Notes under the pieces: generated by a model
The model's database searches: none
Seen by the model: only the letters and a program-made list of their open reading frames with translations
Told to the model about the DNA's origin: nothing
Position numbers and translations under genes: made by a program
In this document: positions 1-9,569 of the stretch, one piece after another
Layout of the letters: the number at the start of each line of letters is the position of its first letter
Position numbering within the stretch: position 1 is the first letter of the stretch
DNA from: Chara braunii
Lineage: Eukaryota > Streptophyta > Charophyceae > Charales > Characeae
Assembly (NCBI GenBank): GCA_003427395.1
Contig: BFEA01000187.1
Location: 2,236,355-2,266,573 of the forward strand
Reading direction: 5' to 3'
Length of the DNA: 30,219 nt

Positions 1-2
1 CA

Positions 3-446
3 TGTCCCATCCGCGCCGGAGATCGAGTTTGGGTCTCCTCGGAAGAGTTTGCATTGGAACAGGATGTCTCATGCAAACTACTCCCTAAGTGGTTTGGCCC
101 ATGGACAGTGACATCAGCTGCGGGCGATGAGCCCGATGGCCCTTCATTTGTGATCGACATTCCTGAGCATCTGACGGTCCATCCAGTCTTTCATGCGTCA
201 AAGTTGGCAACATATACACCAGCTAAGAGCGATGACTTTCCCGGCCAACGATCGCAAGACCCTCCTTCTATGGACGGTCATCAGGAGGTTGACCGCGTCA
301 TCTTAGATCGCAAGTATGGCAGCAAGCCGCGCCAGTACAAAGTTACATTCAGAGCATGCGATCCCGACGACACTCGGTGGATTTCAGGAGCAGATTTGAA
401 AGCGTTTGCACCGTTGATCTACGATCACTATGAGCGACAGAGGTGA
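3..446 (+). CDS. Ty3/gypsy integrase C-terminus with chromodomain (5' partial)
   Basis: The frame is open from base 3, before any start codon, so this is the 3' end of a pol polyprotein cut by the window edge. About 147 codons remain, ending in TGA at 444-446. The first part reads AGDRVWVS, then KLLPKWFGPW, then HPVFHASKL: this is the GPY/F module that closes the integrase of many Ty3/gypsy elements. It is followed by a chromodomain-like segment (EVDRVILDRKYG, then YKVTF, then TRWISGADL), which in chromoviruses is thought to steer integration to marked chromatin. No stop or frameshift is seen, so this end is well preserved. A polypurine tract and an LTR follow in the expected order about 95 bases after the stop. 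Protease, reverse transcriptase and the integrase core must lie upstream of the window. Family assignment is secure; lineage is not resolved. Confidence 0.9.
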   Translation, partial: CPIRAGDRVWVSSEEFALEQDVSCKLLPKWFGPWTVTSAAGDEPDGPSFVIDIPEHLTVHPVFHASKLATYTPAKSDDFPGQRSQDPPSMDGHQEVDRVILDRKYGSKPRQYKVTFRACDPDDTRWISGADLKAFAPLIYDHYERQR

Positions 447-539
447 GCCAAGGGACCTTCACGACCTGCCCCTCCCACCCGGACAGTGGTCCCTCCCTCA
501 GACAGACAGCTTCGCCGTCGTAGGTTAGCTCGGTCTTTC

Positions 540-552
540 AAGGAGGGGGGGG
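540..552 (+). other. polypurine tract of the gypsy element
   Basis: A run of purines (AAGGAGGGGGGGG) ends directly before TGTGGCAT. In LTR retrotransposons the plus-strand primer lies exactly at the 5' edge of the 3' LTR, and the position just downstream of the pol stop fits. The stretch 447-539 holds no other recognisable feature. Confidence 0.75.
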
Positions 553-593
553 TGTGGCATACTGTGCAGCCACACGGGCCCTGCAGGGCCCGT
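552..593. repeat. hairpin and 20-bp palindrome at the LTR tip
   Basis: GTGTGGC at 552-558 pairs with GCCACAC at 569-575. Right after it lies a perfect 20-bp palindrome at 574-593, centred on CCCTGCAGGG. Both are directly visible. Strong inverted structure at an LTR tip may affect integrase recognition or strand transfer, but that is inference. Confidence 0.8.
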
Positions 594-599
594 CCCAGA

Positions 600-940
600 C
601 CTTCAGCCTGTTTTCCTACAGGGAAACTTCCAGGCTCTTGCCTGGATGCTTCCTTCTGACAGGGCCTACACGCCCCAGCCTATTTCCCTAATAGGGCCTA
701 CAGGCCCCAACCTATTTCCCTGATAGGGCCTACAGGCCCCAGCCTGTTTCCCTACAGGGAAACTTCCAGGCTCTTGCCTGGAAGCTTCCTTCTGACAGGG
801 CCTACAGGCCCCAGCCTGTTTCCCTACAGAGAAACTTTCAGGCTCTTTCCTGGAAGCTTCCTTCTGAGAGGGCCTACAGGCCCCAGCCTATTTCCCTACA
901 GGAAAACTTCAGGGAACTTCCAGGCTCTTGCCTGGAAGCT
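600..940. repeat. three-hairpin tandem repeat in LTR U3
   Basis: A degenerate unit of about 70 bp recurs, and a full unit contains three adjacent inverted repeats: TTCCCTACAGGGAA, CTTCCAGGC with GCCTGGAAG around TCTT, and GGGCCTACAGGCCC. The GGGCCTACAGGCCC element occurs about five times, partly on its own. Short open frames here are by-products of the repeat. Confidence 0.85.
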
Positions 941-999
941 TCCGCAGGGTCTAGGCCAGGGAGGCATTGGCACGGCCAGCCTCCTGCACGGGCCAACAC

Positions 1000-1006
1000 T
1001 ATAAAG
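1000..1006 (+). promoter_or_regulatory. TATA box in the LTR
   Basis: TATAAAG, about 450 bases into the LTR, fits a pol II core promoter that would start transcription near 1030. There is no transcript evidence. Confidence 0.5.
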
Positions 1007-1029
1007 GACTGGCCCGCCCTGCAGGAGGT

Positions 1030-1215
1030 AGTGGTCAGTAGGCACTTGTAGTCTTCAGGATTTCGGCCGCAGCACTTAGGAGGAGCGCTGCAGTAGTCTT
1101 CAGCGCTAGGCAGTAGTGGTAGCGCTAGCAGTAGTCTTCGGCGCTGGGCGCCATAGCCATAGTGGTCGTCTTCAGCGCTGGGCGCTATAGGGCAGGGTAG
1201 CAGTATCGGAGAGAG
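1030..1215 (+). repeat. degenerate short repeats, GTAGTCTTCAGCGCT type
   Basis: The phrase TAGTCTTC followed by (A/G)GCGCT recurs about four to five times with varied spacers, often next to a GGCGC/GCGCT inverted element. It probably forms the R or 5' leader part of the LTR. Confidence 0.6.
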
Positions 1216-1718
1216 ACACTGGCGGAGGCCAGTTGTACTTATCTGTGGCACCATCGCTCCAGCTCCATCCTCGGTGTACCTGCATCAAGACGCCAGTTTT
1301 ACAGGTTAGTATTGGACTGAGAGAGAGAGAGAGACCTTCTTCTTCCTCTTCTAAGTCCACCATCTCTTCTTCCCCTCCCGCTGCCTNCCTCTCAGCATCT
1401 ATGGGCTACGAGATGGAGCTTTGACACGGGACATGACGACATTGTCATCAGACTTGATTCCGGGATACAGACATTCGTTGAGGATTATTTGTGACGTGTG
1501 ACGCAGACTTGGAGTAGACGACATCTCCCATCTTCTCCTCTCCCTCTGTCTCTTCCCTTCCCCCTTCGTCTGTGTATGTTCGGGTCTGGCGCTATCTATT
1601 CTTTGTGAGCGCCAGCCCTTTACACCACTGTATGATGATGATAAATGTCGGGACTGTACGGCAACATTGATTGAGTCGGATCATTGATAAGTCTTCCGCT
1701 CGCCATCTTGTACTTTGA

Positions 1719-1725
1719 AATNAAA
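1719..1725 (+). terminator. probable poly(A) signal of the LTR
   Basis: AATNAAA, with one unresolved base, would contain AATAAA if N is A. It sits about 25 bases before the proposed end of the LTR, as expected for an R-U5 poly(A) signal. Confidence 0.45.
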
Positions 1726-1899
1726 GGTCGGTCCTTGTTCTGTTTTGCATGATCTAGTATGCAACAATCAGTCATATGAGACCAGATAGTCTTGACCTCG
1801 AAGCTATAGCAGATTTACATCACAAGAAAGAACGCACCAAGAGTTCATAGTTGACAATGCTGGAGTAGTCCCATCACTATCAACGTAGAACCAGAGTTG

Positions 1900-2677
1900 T
1901 TATCCCATTTGGTGTTTGGTGCCCTGACTACATGTGACAAATCCTATCTAGCTTATACTACGAAGCTGACGGACGACGTCAACANCTTTCGCGAAGTACG
2001 TGCATGTGACGACCAATGTCGCATGTTTCTGGCAACAAGTATGTTTCTCGTATTGCTCACTACCTGGACCCCCCTTCCACTTACAGATGCCATGTGTACC
2101 CTCAGACCATCACGCATCTAATAATAATAATAATAATAAAGCATAAAAATACAAAGAAAGATAAGCAGTAGCGAGATGTCAAATCCAGATGACCATCACA
2201 TTGGGAGCCAGATAGTCCCACTGTGTCCAGAGAGCACCATTGCACCAATAATACCCCAACTGAAAAACCAATATCGACGAAAGCGCATTCTCACATAGCT
2301 ATTACAGTCTACGAGTTGACAATGCAACTGTTGACATCAGCAGCAACCCGAAGTATTTTGAAGATGTCGCCCATCGGACCATCGTTAATACAAAGTAAGT
2401 GCCCCTACATCATCATCATCATCATAGACCCCTTNTTGGCATCCTAGCTGATGCTCAGCGCCCAAATCATTAATGACACACCCTTCCTAGCCTATACTAC
2501 GATGCCATAACTGATGTCGGCAGTTCTGAGCAGGTAACGATAATTGTCGTTCTACTCGAGTTTCAAGGTATGTATCTCGTATCACACACTACCTCGACCT
2601 TCTTACACGGTCACCGCATGTACATAAGAAAGATCGTGGGTCTGATCTTTAAAATAATAATAATAATAATAATAATA

Positions 2678-2718
<41 letters not shown>

Positions 2719-3345
2719 GAAAATAATAATAATAATGATCTTAATAATAGTAATAATGCCAGGAAGATGAGCAATAGCGAGCTTTCATACATCAATAACA
2801 TTGTACACGAATGATCAGATAGTTGGGTCCCCGAACCAAGGCAGAGTAGCATTGCGAGTTCCATCAAATAAGAGACCGACCAAAGCTCACAATCGACAAT
2901 GTTGGAATAGTATCTGCATTATTAACGTGTATCCTATCTGGCGCTTAGCGCCCATACTATATGTGGCATATCCTATCTAGCCTATACTACGAATCCAAAG
3001 GATGACATCAACAACATTCCTTAAGTACGAGCAGATGGCGACCACTGTCGCACGCATCAACCATCAGGTATGTCTCGTGCTATGCTCACAACCTCGTTCC
3101 CCCACTCACGATGCATCATACACCCAAGAACCACCATCCGCCTCCTCTCCTTTCCCCTTCTTCTCCCTTCTTCTTCTTCTTCTCCTTCTTCTTCTTCTTC
3201 TTCTTCTTCTTCTTCTTCTCCTCAGCTTCTTGTCTCCCACTTTACGTTTTGCGATCACGTGATGTCCGTACTTTCCGAACACCAGCTCGTACGAAGGAAA
3301 CACCGATCGTGATGGTAATAATAATAATAATAATAATATAACCAC
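1900..3345 (+). repeat. about three tandem copies of a ~0.5-kb unit
   Basis: Landmarks recur in order near 1920, 2455 and 2945: a (G)GCGCCCA- or GTGCCCTGA-like start, then CCTATCTAGCCTATACTACGA, then a TATGTNTCTCGT motif, then a trinucleotide microsatellite. Spacing is about 530 and 490 bases. Copies are strongly diverged. Nothing protein-coding is recognisable. Confidence 0.7.
2650..2758. repeat. (AAT)n microsatellite
   Basis: Nearly pure AAT repeat with a few interruptions; a shorter tract lies at 2120-2140. Poly-I or poly-L open frames over it are artefacts. Confidence 0.95.
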
Positions 3346-3417
3346 GATAATAAGAACAAAAATAATAATAATAATAATAGTATGAACATTAATAATAATA
3401 ATATTAATAAAAATATG
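3157..3417. repeat. (CTT)n then (AAT)n microsatellites
   Basis: A CTT/TTC tract at about 3157-3222 is followed after about 90 bases by interrupted AAT tracts at 3314-3417, closing the third copy of the 0.5-kb unit. Confidence 0.95.
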
Positions 3418-3784
3418 AAGATAACGGATGTATACGGGCTACTTTCCCGGACCGATACATCCAACAAGGGTGGGGGTTGCGTCGCGTTCGGGTTGATCGC
3501 CTGACTGCTGTGATTGCGACTAGCAGCGGATAGGTAAGCGCTTCCCAATCTCTTTCCCTCTACTCACACATACACACCCCTTCACACACATTCACACTCA
3601 CACACCCAGGCGATAATGTATCTATCCACGCTCTAGCGGTAGATTCATACTATTTTTTTTATTTAATAATTTATTATTATTATTATATATATATGTATAT
3701 CATACCCTTTTATGGAGGTCGCGTGCAATCGCCTCGGTAGGAGCTCACATGCACGCATACATATACACACACACATACACACCA

Positions 3785-3871
3785 TCGATAGGATGCACAA
3801 AAATGGAATGAATCTTCCCCTGAAACGTGGGAATATACACTGCCACCTTTTGATTTTGTTCGTTCTATCGA
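3785..3871. mobile_element. short terminal-inverted-repeat element, copy 1
   Basis: TCGATAGGATGCACAAAA opens the element and its near complement, ending in TTCTATCGA, closes it (about 14 of 18 positions pair). The interior GGAATGAATCTTCC is shared with copies 2 and 3. There is no coding capacity; it looks like a MITE or a structured satellite monomer. Confidence 0.65.
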
Positions 3872-3915
3872 TCCGAGTAGGCGCGCGGTGAGTTGGGTTG
3901 GAAACTTAGCTTGTT

Positions 3916-3955
<40 letters not shown>

Positions 3956-3961
3956 CTTTCA

Positions 3962-4047
3962 TCGATAGGATGAGCAAGAGCGGAATGAATCTTCCGCTGA
4001 AACGTAGAAATACACNCTGTCACTTTTTGATTTGCTCATTCTATCGA
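3962..4047. mobile_element. short terminal-inverted-repeat element, copy 2
   Basis: TCGATAGGATGAGCAA and TTGCTCATTCTATCGA pair at 15 of 16 positions. The body matches copy 1, including the flank (CAAGTA/CGAGTA, then GCGGTGAG). A CT then CA microsatellite (about 3917-3955) lies directly to the left. Confidence 0.75.
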
Positions 4048-4118
4048 CCCAAGTAACGTGCGGTGAGCTGCAGATCGGATACTTAGCCGTTGGCCAAGGT
4101 TGAAGACTTATCGTCTCA

Positions 4119-4192
<74 letters not shown>
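4119..4192. repeat. (CT)n microsatellite
   Basis: A long, nearly pure CT tract. It follows copy 2 of the short inverted-repeat element after about 70 bases. Confidence 0.95.
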
Positions 4193-4197
<5 letters not shown>

Positions 4198-4359
4198 ACA
4201 ACGTGATCCCCCTCGATCGGCAGTATACCGATCAGAACGTGGTGAGCACGACGGGCTCACACACGCGCTCCAACAAGCCGCGCAGATGACAGACCGTCCT
4301 CATGACGCTAATGGCTAAGTGCCACGTGTTTAGGTAACGTTAAATTTGTCCCAACAACA

Positions 4360-4361
4360 AC

Positions 4362-4420
<59 letters not shown>

Positions 4421-4423
4421 TAG
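4360..4423. repeat. (AAT)n microsatellite
   Basis: A nearly pure AAT tract. The apparent poly-tyrosine open frame on the other strand is an artefact of it. Confidence 0.95.
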
Positions 4424-4496
4424 CTAAGGGAAACAACAACAAAAATAATACTCTCTCTCTCTTCTTCACACGCACTTACACACTTAAGCATACATT

Positions 4497-4587
4497 CCAT
4501 CGTTAGGATGAGCAAAAAACGGAAACGAATCTTCCACTAAATCGTGAAAATATACATTGTCACCTTTCGTTTTGCTCACTCCATTGG
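4497..4587. mobile_element. short terminal-inverted-repeat element, copy 3
   Basis: CCATCGTTAGGATGAGCAAA and the terminal TTTTGCTCACTCCATTGG are imperfect complements. The body matches copies 1 and 2 (GAATCTTCC, then ATATACATTGTCACC). It is flanked by CT/CACA microsatellite on both sides, the CA tract being at about 4650-4690. Confidence 0.65.
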
Positions 4588-4699
4588 TCCAAGTTACGTG
4601 CAACGAGGTACGGGCGGGAGACTTAACTGTCTCTCTTTCTTTCTCACACACAAACACACACACACACACATACACACACACACATACACGCACGAATGG

Positions 4700-5535
4700 T
4701 GATCCCACAATCGAACGGGAATGAAGGTGCGTCGACAGACTAGTGTGACTGGCGGTGCTTATCTCCGCGTTCCCAGGCCAAACTCACTTATTTTTGTTCA
4801 TCCCTCCTGATGAAAGTGACATGAGTCGATTACTGCGATAAGAAGACTTACCTGGTTCCTCTCTCTCACGTTGTAGCCGCCGTCACGTTGGTCGTTTGCC
4901 GTAGATAGCCGGATGCTCCCTTCCTTCACGATGACGCCCGATATCTCTAGGCTCAGCACGCGGGGGAATCGGCGGGCAAATGCGCATTTTTTAGCCAGAT
5001 CAGGCAGATGACAGCCCACCCTCAAGATGCCACTGACGGATTCAAGGCGAGGCAAGCATTGCTCTCCCTTTCTCTCCCTCTCTCTCCTCCACTTCTTCTT
5101 CTCTCTCGCACACATGCACGATCCTCCTTCGCTCTTGCTAGCTCGCATGCTCGCTTCTTCTTCGTGCTCGATTCAGCTCACACGTTCCTCCGTTCCGCTC
5201 GTTCGCACGCTCGCTCTCGCAAGCTTCCCCCTCGCACTCGTCTGGACTTTCGCACGCCTGCACGCTTGCACGTTCGCTTGCTCGTACGTTTGCACGCCCT
5301 TCACTCACGCGCCTCTCTCATTCACATATTTGTCCCCGGGCACTTGCCCTTCCTACACCTATTTCGCGGGGATCTCCCCTTCGCCCGAGATCCTCGAGGA
5401 ACTGAGACCTCGACGAGGTGCACAGTCTGTGGGTCTCACCTCACTACATTTGCGGGTAGCATAGTTGTCAATGAATCTGCCCTTTTGTCGGGGGTAGATT
5501 CATATGAGCCTTTATCAGGAATGAAGAATGATTAG
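4700..5535. other. gene-free stretch, partly repeated, C/T-rich
   Basis: The part at 5005-5045 (CAGATGACAG then CCCTCAAGATGC) resembles 4284-4310, so 4200-4320 and 4700-5050 appear to be diverged copies of one larger unit. From 5050 to 5330 the sequence is CT- and CGCTCG/CACGC-rich. Two overlapping open frames (5008-5535 and 5027-5464) run through this low-complexity DNA, and their Ser/Leu/Arg-rich translations carry no recognisable domain. Confidence 0.5.
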
Positions 5536-5624
5536 AACGAATCTTAACTAATAATGGTAAAAAGAAAGAAAAAGGGAAAAAAGACAAAGAATCTAACCAC
5601 TAACTTCCAGAGCAGACCAAGTGT

Positions 5625-5721
5625 CAGGCTCCCGTCGCGTGTGGTAGGTGGCCTAAATAACTAACTAACAGCTTTATACTTCTAATTTTAAGGTCGCTGG
5701 TTCGAGTCCTGTCTTCTCCAG
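5625..5721 (+). repeat. tRNA-like segment with pol III B box (SINE head or tRNA relic)
   Basis: GGTTCGAGTCC at 5699-5709 is a textbook tRNA B box. ACTTCTAATTTTAAGG just upstream resembles the anticodon arm of a tRNA-Arg(UCU). The A box is not clear, the acceptor arms do not pair, and no functional tRNA can be drawn. A tRNA-derived SINE or a decayed tRNA are the likely readings. The rest up to 6230 has no recognised feature. Confidence 0.4.
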
Positions 5722-6468
5722 GCAGTTGAAAGTGGTGGTCGGGCGGGCTGAAAAAAAGAGCTAGCCCGAGGCGGTCGGAGGGATTCTTTCCCTAGATAAG
5801 TCACATGATAATCCGTGCTTATGCCTATTGGGCTAGCTCCTAGTTCGGTTAGAACAGGAGCCATTCTGCCATAAGTAGAGCATAGGCTTGGTCTTTCAAT
5901 TATAATAGGCCCACTAGCTGCCTCCTTAGGGCTAGTTTAGGTCCGTACCGGCTGCCGCCGCTTTAGCAAGGAAGACAACGCGTCCCTCTTCCGCTGCCCT
6001 GGCCATAAGGCCGGGGTGTATATTACTTTTCTGTCTTATCTGAGGCAGATGGGGGAGGGGGGTTACATTGCCTTTCTCCCCGTTCCCTACCGCGTTTTTT
6101 ATGCCTTTTAGCAGGAACCTTAACTTGGCGTGCCGTCGTCATACCCGCGCAACTTCCTCTCGATAGACTTAACCTTCCGGCCTCCGTGGCCGTCGGTCTA
6201 GTCTTTGAGCGAGTCAAAAGTGACGCGCGTGGTCATTCAAATGTTTAATCGACTAATCTTTTACCGTTTATGTGTTCGCCATGACAAGGGAGGCGAGCAT
6301 TCGAAAAAAAATTTAACCACTGACTCTAGTTTGTGCGTGCCGTGTTTCTGCGCTTGTGCTGACAAAACTTTCTCGACCATAGCGGCCGAGGGATTTGCCT
6401 CATTTCCCGTTTTAACCGTCTTCAGTCTGTCGGTTGGTGCCGACGTTGTGTCGACCATGAAATCATGA

Positions 6469-6500
6469 GCGGATACCCTTGTGAGGGTATCAGCTCCGAC
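6469..6500. repeat. GATACCCT hairpin shared with 28853-28884
   Basis: GATACCCT and AGGGTATC form a perfect 8-bp stem with loop TGTG. The surrounding phrase GCGGATACCC...CTCCGAC recurs at 28853-28884 with only a few differences. Confidence 0.7.
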
Positions 6501-6644
6501 AACGATTGAGATATTGCAATGGTAGAATGTCAATGGGCGCACGACTTCAGATTTGCTAACGAGATGGAATGAGGCCGGTTCTTAGAAATACGTTCCGCCT
6601 GTCTCGAAACAACGTATATACCGAACTACGCAGAGATTCACTGG

Positions 6645-7181
6645 ATGAACAACCACCAGGATACTTATAACCCTCTTGTACGAAATACAAGCCAAGATTC
6701 GAGCAACGAATGTTGCGAGGAGGACGGCGCAATCTCGTGCAAGTTCGTAACAACATCGCCTCGCACATGGCCGAAGCGGTTCGAAGTTGAACTGCAAAAT
6801 TGCAAAATATTGTGTAACAGAATCACAACGTATCCCGTGCGTAACGAAGCAGAGACAAGCACTAAGCACATATCGTATTGCTCCGTGAGGATTTTCTTAA
6901 ACAATACCGATTTATGTAGAGTCAATTGTGTAGCATGTATAGGTAAGGGTGGGAGATTAATAGAGGCAAGATGCGAGGCAATGTTGACTGAGCGCGAATG
7001 CGAAAATTCAATATTTAACGCGAGAGAGAAGGTTAACAACAATCGTATTTTTCATCACCACTTCAGGACTCCCTTCACCACTTCAGGATGCAGCCGCTTG
7101 CCTAAACAGTTGGTTTTCAGGGTCTTCGGACCTTTCACCACTTCAGGACCATTCAGGTCTGAAAATCCTGAATGCTCTTGA
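6645..7181 (+). other. 178-codon open frame, doubtful
   Basis: The frame from ATG at 6645 is free of stops and its first ~135 codons lie in non-repetitive DNA, which is longer than most chance frames here. The last ~40 codons run into the CCACTTCAGGA foldback cluster. No domain, signal peptide or membrane segment is recognised. A similar-length frame exists on the opposite strand (7042-6665), which argues for chance. It could be an exon but no splice sites were established. Confidence 0.15.
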
Positions 7182-7450
7182 AGTGGTGAAAACTCCGAAG
7201 ACCCTAAAAACCACCTGTTTAGGCAGGCTACATCCTAAAGTGGTGAAGGGTGGTTTTCATGGTCTTCGGATCTTTCACCACTTCAGGACCATTCAGGATT
7301 TTTAGATTGCCAAAAACTCTCAATTGACCACTTCAGGACACTCTTCACCACTTCAGGATGTAGCCTGCCTAAACAGGTGGTTTTCAGGATCTTTGGACCT
7401 TTCACCACTTCAGGACCATTCAGGATTTTCAGACTGCCAAAAACTCTCAC
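7056..7450. repeat. foldback cluster built on CACCACTTCAGGA
   Basis: An inverted repeat spans about 7073-7248: the left arm (GGATGCAGCC, GCCTAAACAG, GGTCTTCGGA, CACCACTTCAGGA) is matched by its complement on the right around a centre near 7160. A partial direct copy follows at about 7248-7320 and a fuller direct copy at 7343-7445. CACCACTTCAGGA occurs about eight times in both orientations. There are no coding sequences. It resembles a foldback element or a nested cluster of one short repeat. Confidence 0.8.
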
Positions 7451-8108
7451 TTCATAATTTTCATTCCTGAATTTTCAACTAGCCGATAACCGCTTGTGTA
7501 ATGTGAAAGAGTCTGTGGACAAAGAAGAAGATTAAATATGCATCATAAGAGATGCTATGGCATCGCTCTCGCCGATACGTTGTCCGAGGGCCCGACATTC
7601 TGGCCCTCCACAAGTGTGTCGAATTTGTCGCATCTTTGATGTTCCAGCCTGAGGGGTAAGAGGTACCCCATTAGTGCAATCTAATGGGGTCGCAGTCCAG
7701 CCCAATCTGCTTCACGGTAAGGGGGCTGCGCTGTGGGGCAGAGGATAGTTTGGTGCACATATTAGCGTTGATAATAAAAATAAATAAATAAATAAATAAA
7801 TAATAATGAATGTGGCCGGCCTATGTGGCAATGGTACTCGCGTTGGCGAGGTCTGGATCCAGACCAAAGAAGGTATCTGTCGAGGTTGTATTTCTGCAGC
7901 CGGCTCTGGAACCACCAATGGGCTGCCAGGTCTGGAATAAACATCAGTTGGTAGTACCGTCGGACGTGTCTACTTAGGTAGTACCTTCCTTGTTTCCACG
8001 GGGGCAGGCGTGCGTGCTCAGGTGCCACGTATCGACGGGCACAGCAGCCAGCTGTCGGCCCAGGGAAACGACCACTTGGCCGTTATAAGAGGGACTAGGG
8101 TTTGACTT

Positions 8109-8125
8109 TCGGGTTCGATTCTCGA
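8109..8125 (+). other. tRNA-like T arm (B box) inside copy A
   Basis: TCGGG, loop TTCGATT, CTCGA makes a complete 5-bp T stem with a standard 7-base loop, as in pol III internal promoters. Copy B has TTCAATT at 20145-20161, which breaks the invariant G. The A box and other tRNA arms are not clear. Confidence 0.4.
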
Positions 8126-8477
8126 CACGTGCACGACGCAGAAAGACAGAGGACTAGTTGTCTCGCGGCCAAGGACACACGCTGCTGTGCTACTTGTCAA
8201 ACCGCTGGAATGGTCACTTGGGAGTTGACTCACCCAAAGGTTTTGACTTGTGAATTTTTCAACCATTTTTTTTTCTCATGTACACGACGGCGAGAGAGAT
8301 GGTAGTGTATGGCCTGTTGTATCCGTATCTTACGGGGAGCGGGTCAGGTTGGTATGGTTACTGACTCTGCTTATCTAACAATACTTGGAGGCCCGGTATG
8401 ATTATCCTTGATCCGGACGCGAGTTGATGGGCCTTTTACTCCTCGATGTAACGCTGGCCAGGTTCATCCTCGTTAGT

Positions 8478-8699
8478 GAGTTGATCATGTTCAACATTCC
8501 AGCCAGTGAAGGGTAAGTTGATTGCACACGTTATTTCAATCAGTGTATGGAGAGTTGATCACGTAATCGTAACCCAATCAGTGAAAGGAGGGTTGATCAC
8601 TCTCAGTAGCTTAATCAGCAAATGATGAGTTGATCAAGCTAAGCAAACCAATCAACGAAAGGTGAGTTGATCTCGCACCGTAATTCAACCAAAGAAAAC
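8478..8699 (+). repeat. 37-bp minisatellite, six units (copy A)
   Basis: Units start at 8478, 8514, 8552, 8590, 8627 and 8664, each 36-38 bp. They begin with GAGTTGATCA or a close variant and end near CAATCAGTGAAAGG. The same six units occur in copy B. Confidence 0.85.
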
Positions 8700-9224
8700 C
8701 CATCATCCGACAAGAGAGTCTTTCTCTCTGTCCCTCTGCCGTGGACCCAGCACGTGGTAGTCACGCCCGGATCAGGAATGCGTGCTTACTCAACGAAGCA
8801 ATCAAGTAGCGGTACGACCTTCACTAGGGAATCCGCTGCAGCAGTCGACTGCGTCATGCTGAACCATGGTGACCGAGTGATTGAGGGAAAAGGGTACCGC
8901 TTGAAGGAGGAGGGAGTCGGGGGGCTGACTTCTCTCTTGGTTTAGTGTGGAAGAGCCCAATCTACTCGGAAAAGGCATATTATCCCTTAGGTTGCGACCA
9001 GATACCTGGTAATCAGGAAGCAAGCATCCAAGCAGTATTGGAAACTGAGCCTGGGTGATGAATCTAGCCGCCCAAACATCTAGGTGCTTTCCAATCAGAC
9101 CGATACTACAGGTGATTGGAGAGAAAACAGCGCTTGCTGAAAGGAGACTAGTCAAGATTCCTGATCTAAAGGCATCAACTCAGGGTGCACAAGTAAGCGG
9201 AGTCTGCGTGTATGAGCATAAGCA

Positions 9225-9262
9225 AGAGAGAGAGAGAGAGAGAAAAAAAAAAAAAGAGACTG

Positions 9263-9338
<76 letters not shown>

Positions 9339-9408
9339 GAGAGAGAGAGAGAGAGAGACTGCAGTGAGTGAGAGAGAGACACGGCAATGAGTGAGAGAGA
9401 GAGAGAGA
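9225..9408. repeat. (GA)n tract of copy A
   Basis: A long GA tract interrupted by an A run and by CTGCAGCGAGA/CTGCAGTGAGTG phrases. The corresponding tract in copy B (21263-21358) is about half as long, which accounts for most of the length difference between the copies. Confidence 0.95.
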
Positions 9409-9569
9409 CCTCATGAGCATATGTGCGTTACATGAGAGTATGAGGGAGAGAGCACTGAGAGAGGACTGCAACGGTCCACCGATTGGCTGTAAAAAAAAAG
9501 GGGGTATTTATTTATTTATTTATTTATTTATTTATTATTGCCAATCACTGAGAGTTCGCCCTGTGAGAG

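Larger units (their letters stand above)
553..1749 (+). mobile_element. 3' LTR of the chromodomain Ty3/gypsy element
   Basis: The left edge is set by the polypurine tract and the TG dinucleotide. The right edge is inferred from the CA of TTTTGCA after a probable poly(A) signal, so it could be off by tens of bases. Inside, in the expected U3-R order, lie a hairpin-rich repeat block (553-940), a TATA box (1000-1006), degenerate repeats (1030-1215), a CT/GA-rich part and the poly(A) signal (1719-1725). The 5' LTR is outside the window, so neither LTR identity nor a target-site duplication can be checked. Confidence 0.65.
7581..9546. mobile_element. 1.9-kb dispersed repeat, copy A
   Basis: The whole segment aligns to 19623-21480 with scattered substitutions and small indels. 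Homology starts at TGTC(C/G)GAGGG(C/T)CCGACA, which is nearly self-complementary, and ends at GCCAATC. Near the right end GATTGGC (9481-9487) and GCCAATC (9540-9546) enclose a poly-A run, GGGGG and a (TATT)n tract. A (AATA)n tract sits about 190 bases from the left end. Inside are a tRNA-like T arm, a 37-bp minisatellite and a long GA tract. No transposase or reverse transcriptase is visible, so it is non-autonomous or a segmental duplication. Flanks differ between the copies; no clear target-site duplication was found. Confidence 0.85.

Noticed and set aside
2570-2867. Ile-rich and Leu-rich open frames on both strands
   Set aside because: They are translations of the AAT microsatellite.
5008-5535. 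175- and 145-codon overlapping frames
   Set aside because: C/T-rich, low-complexity DNA opens several frames at once; no domain is recognisable in either.
8802-9155. 117-codon minus-strand frame conserved in both 1.9-kb copies
   Set aside because: The two versions differ at 16 amino acids, so most nucleotide differences in the frame change the protein. That is not what purifying selection would give.
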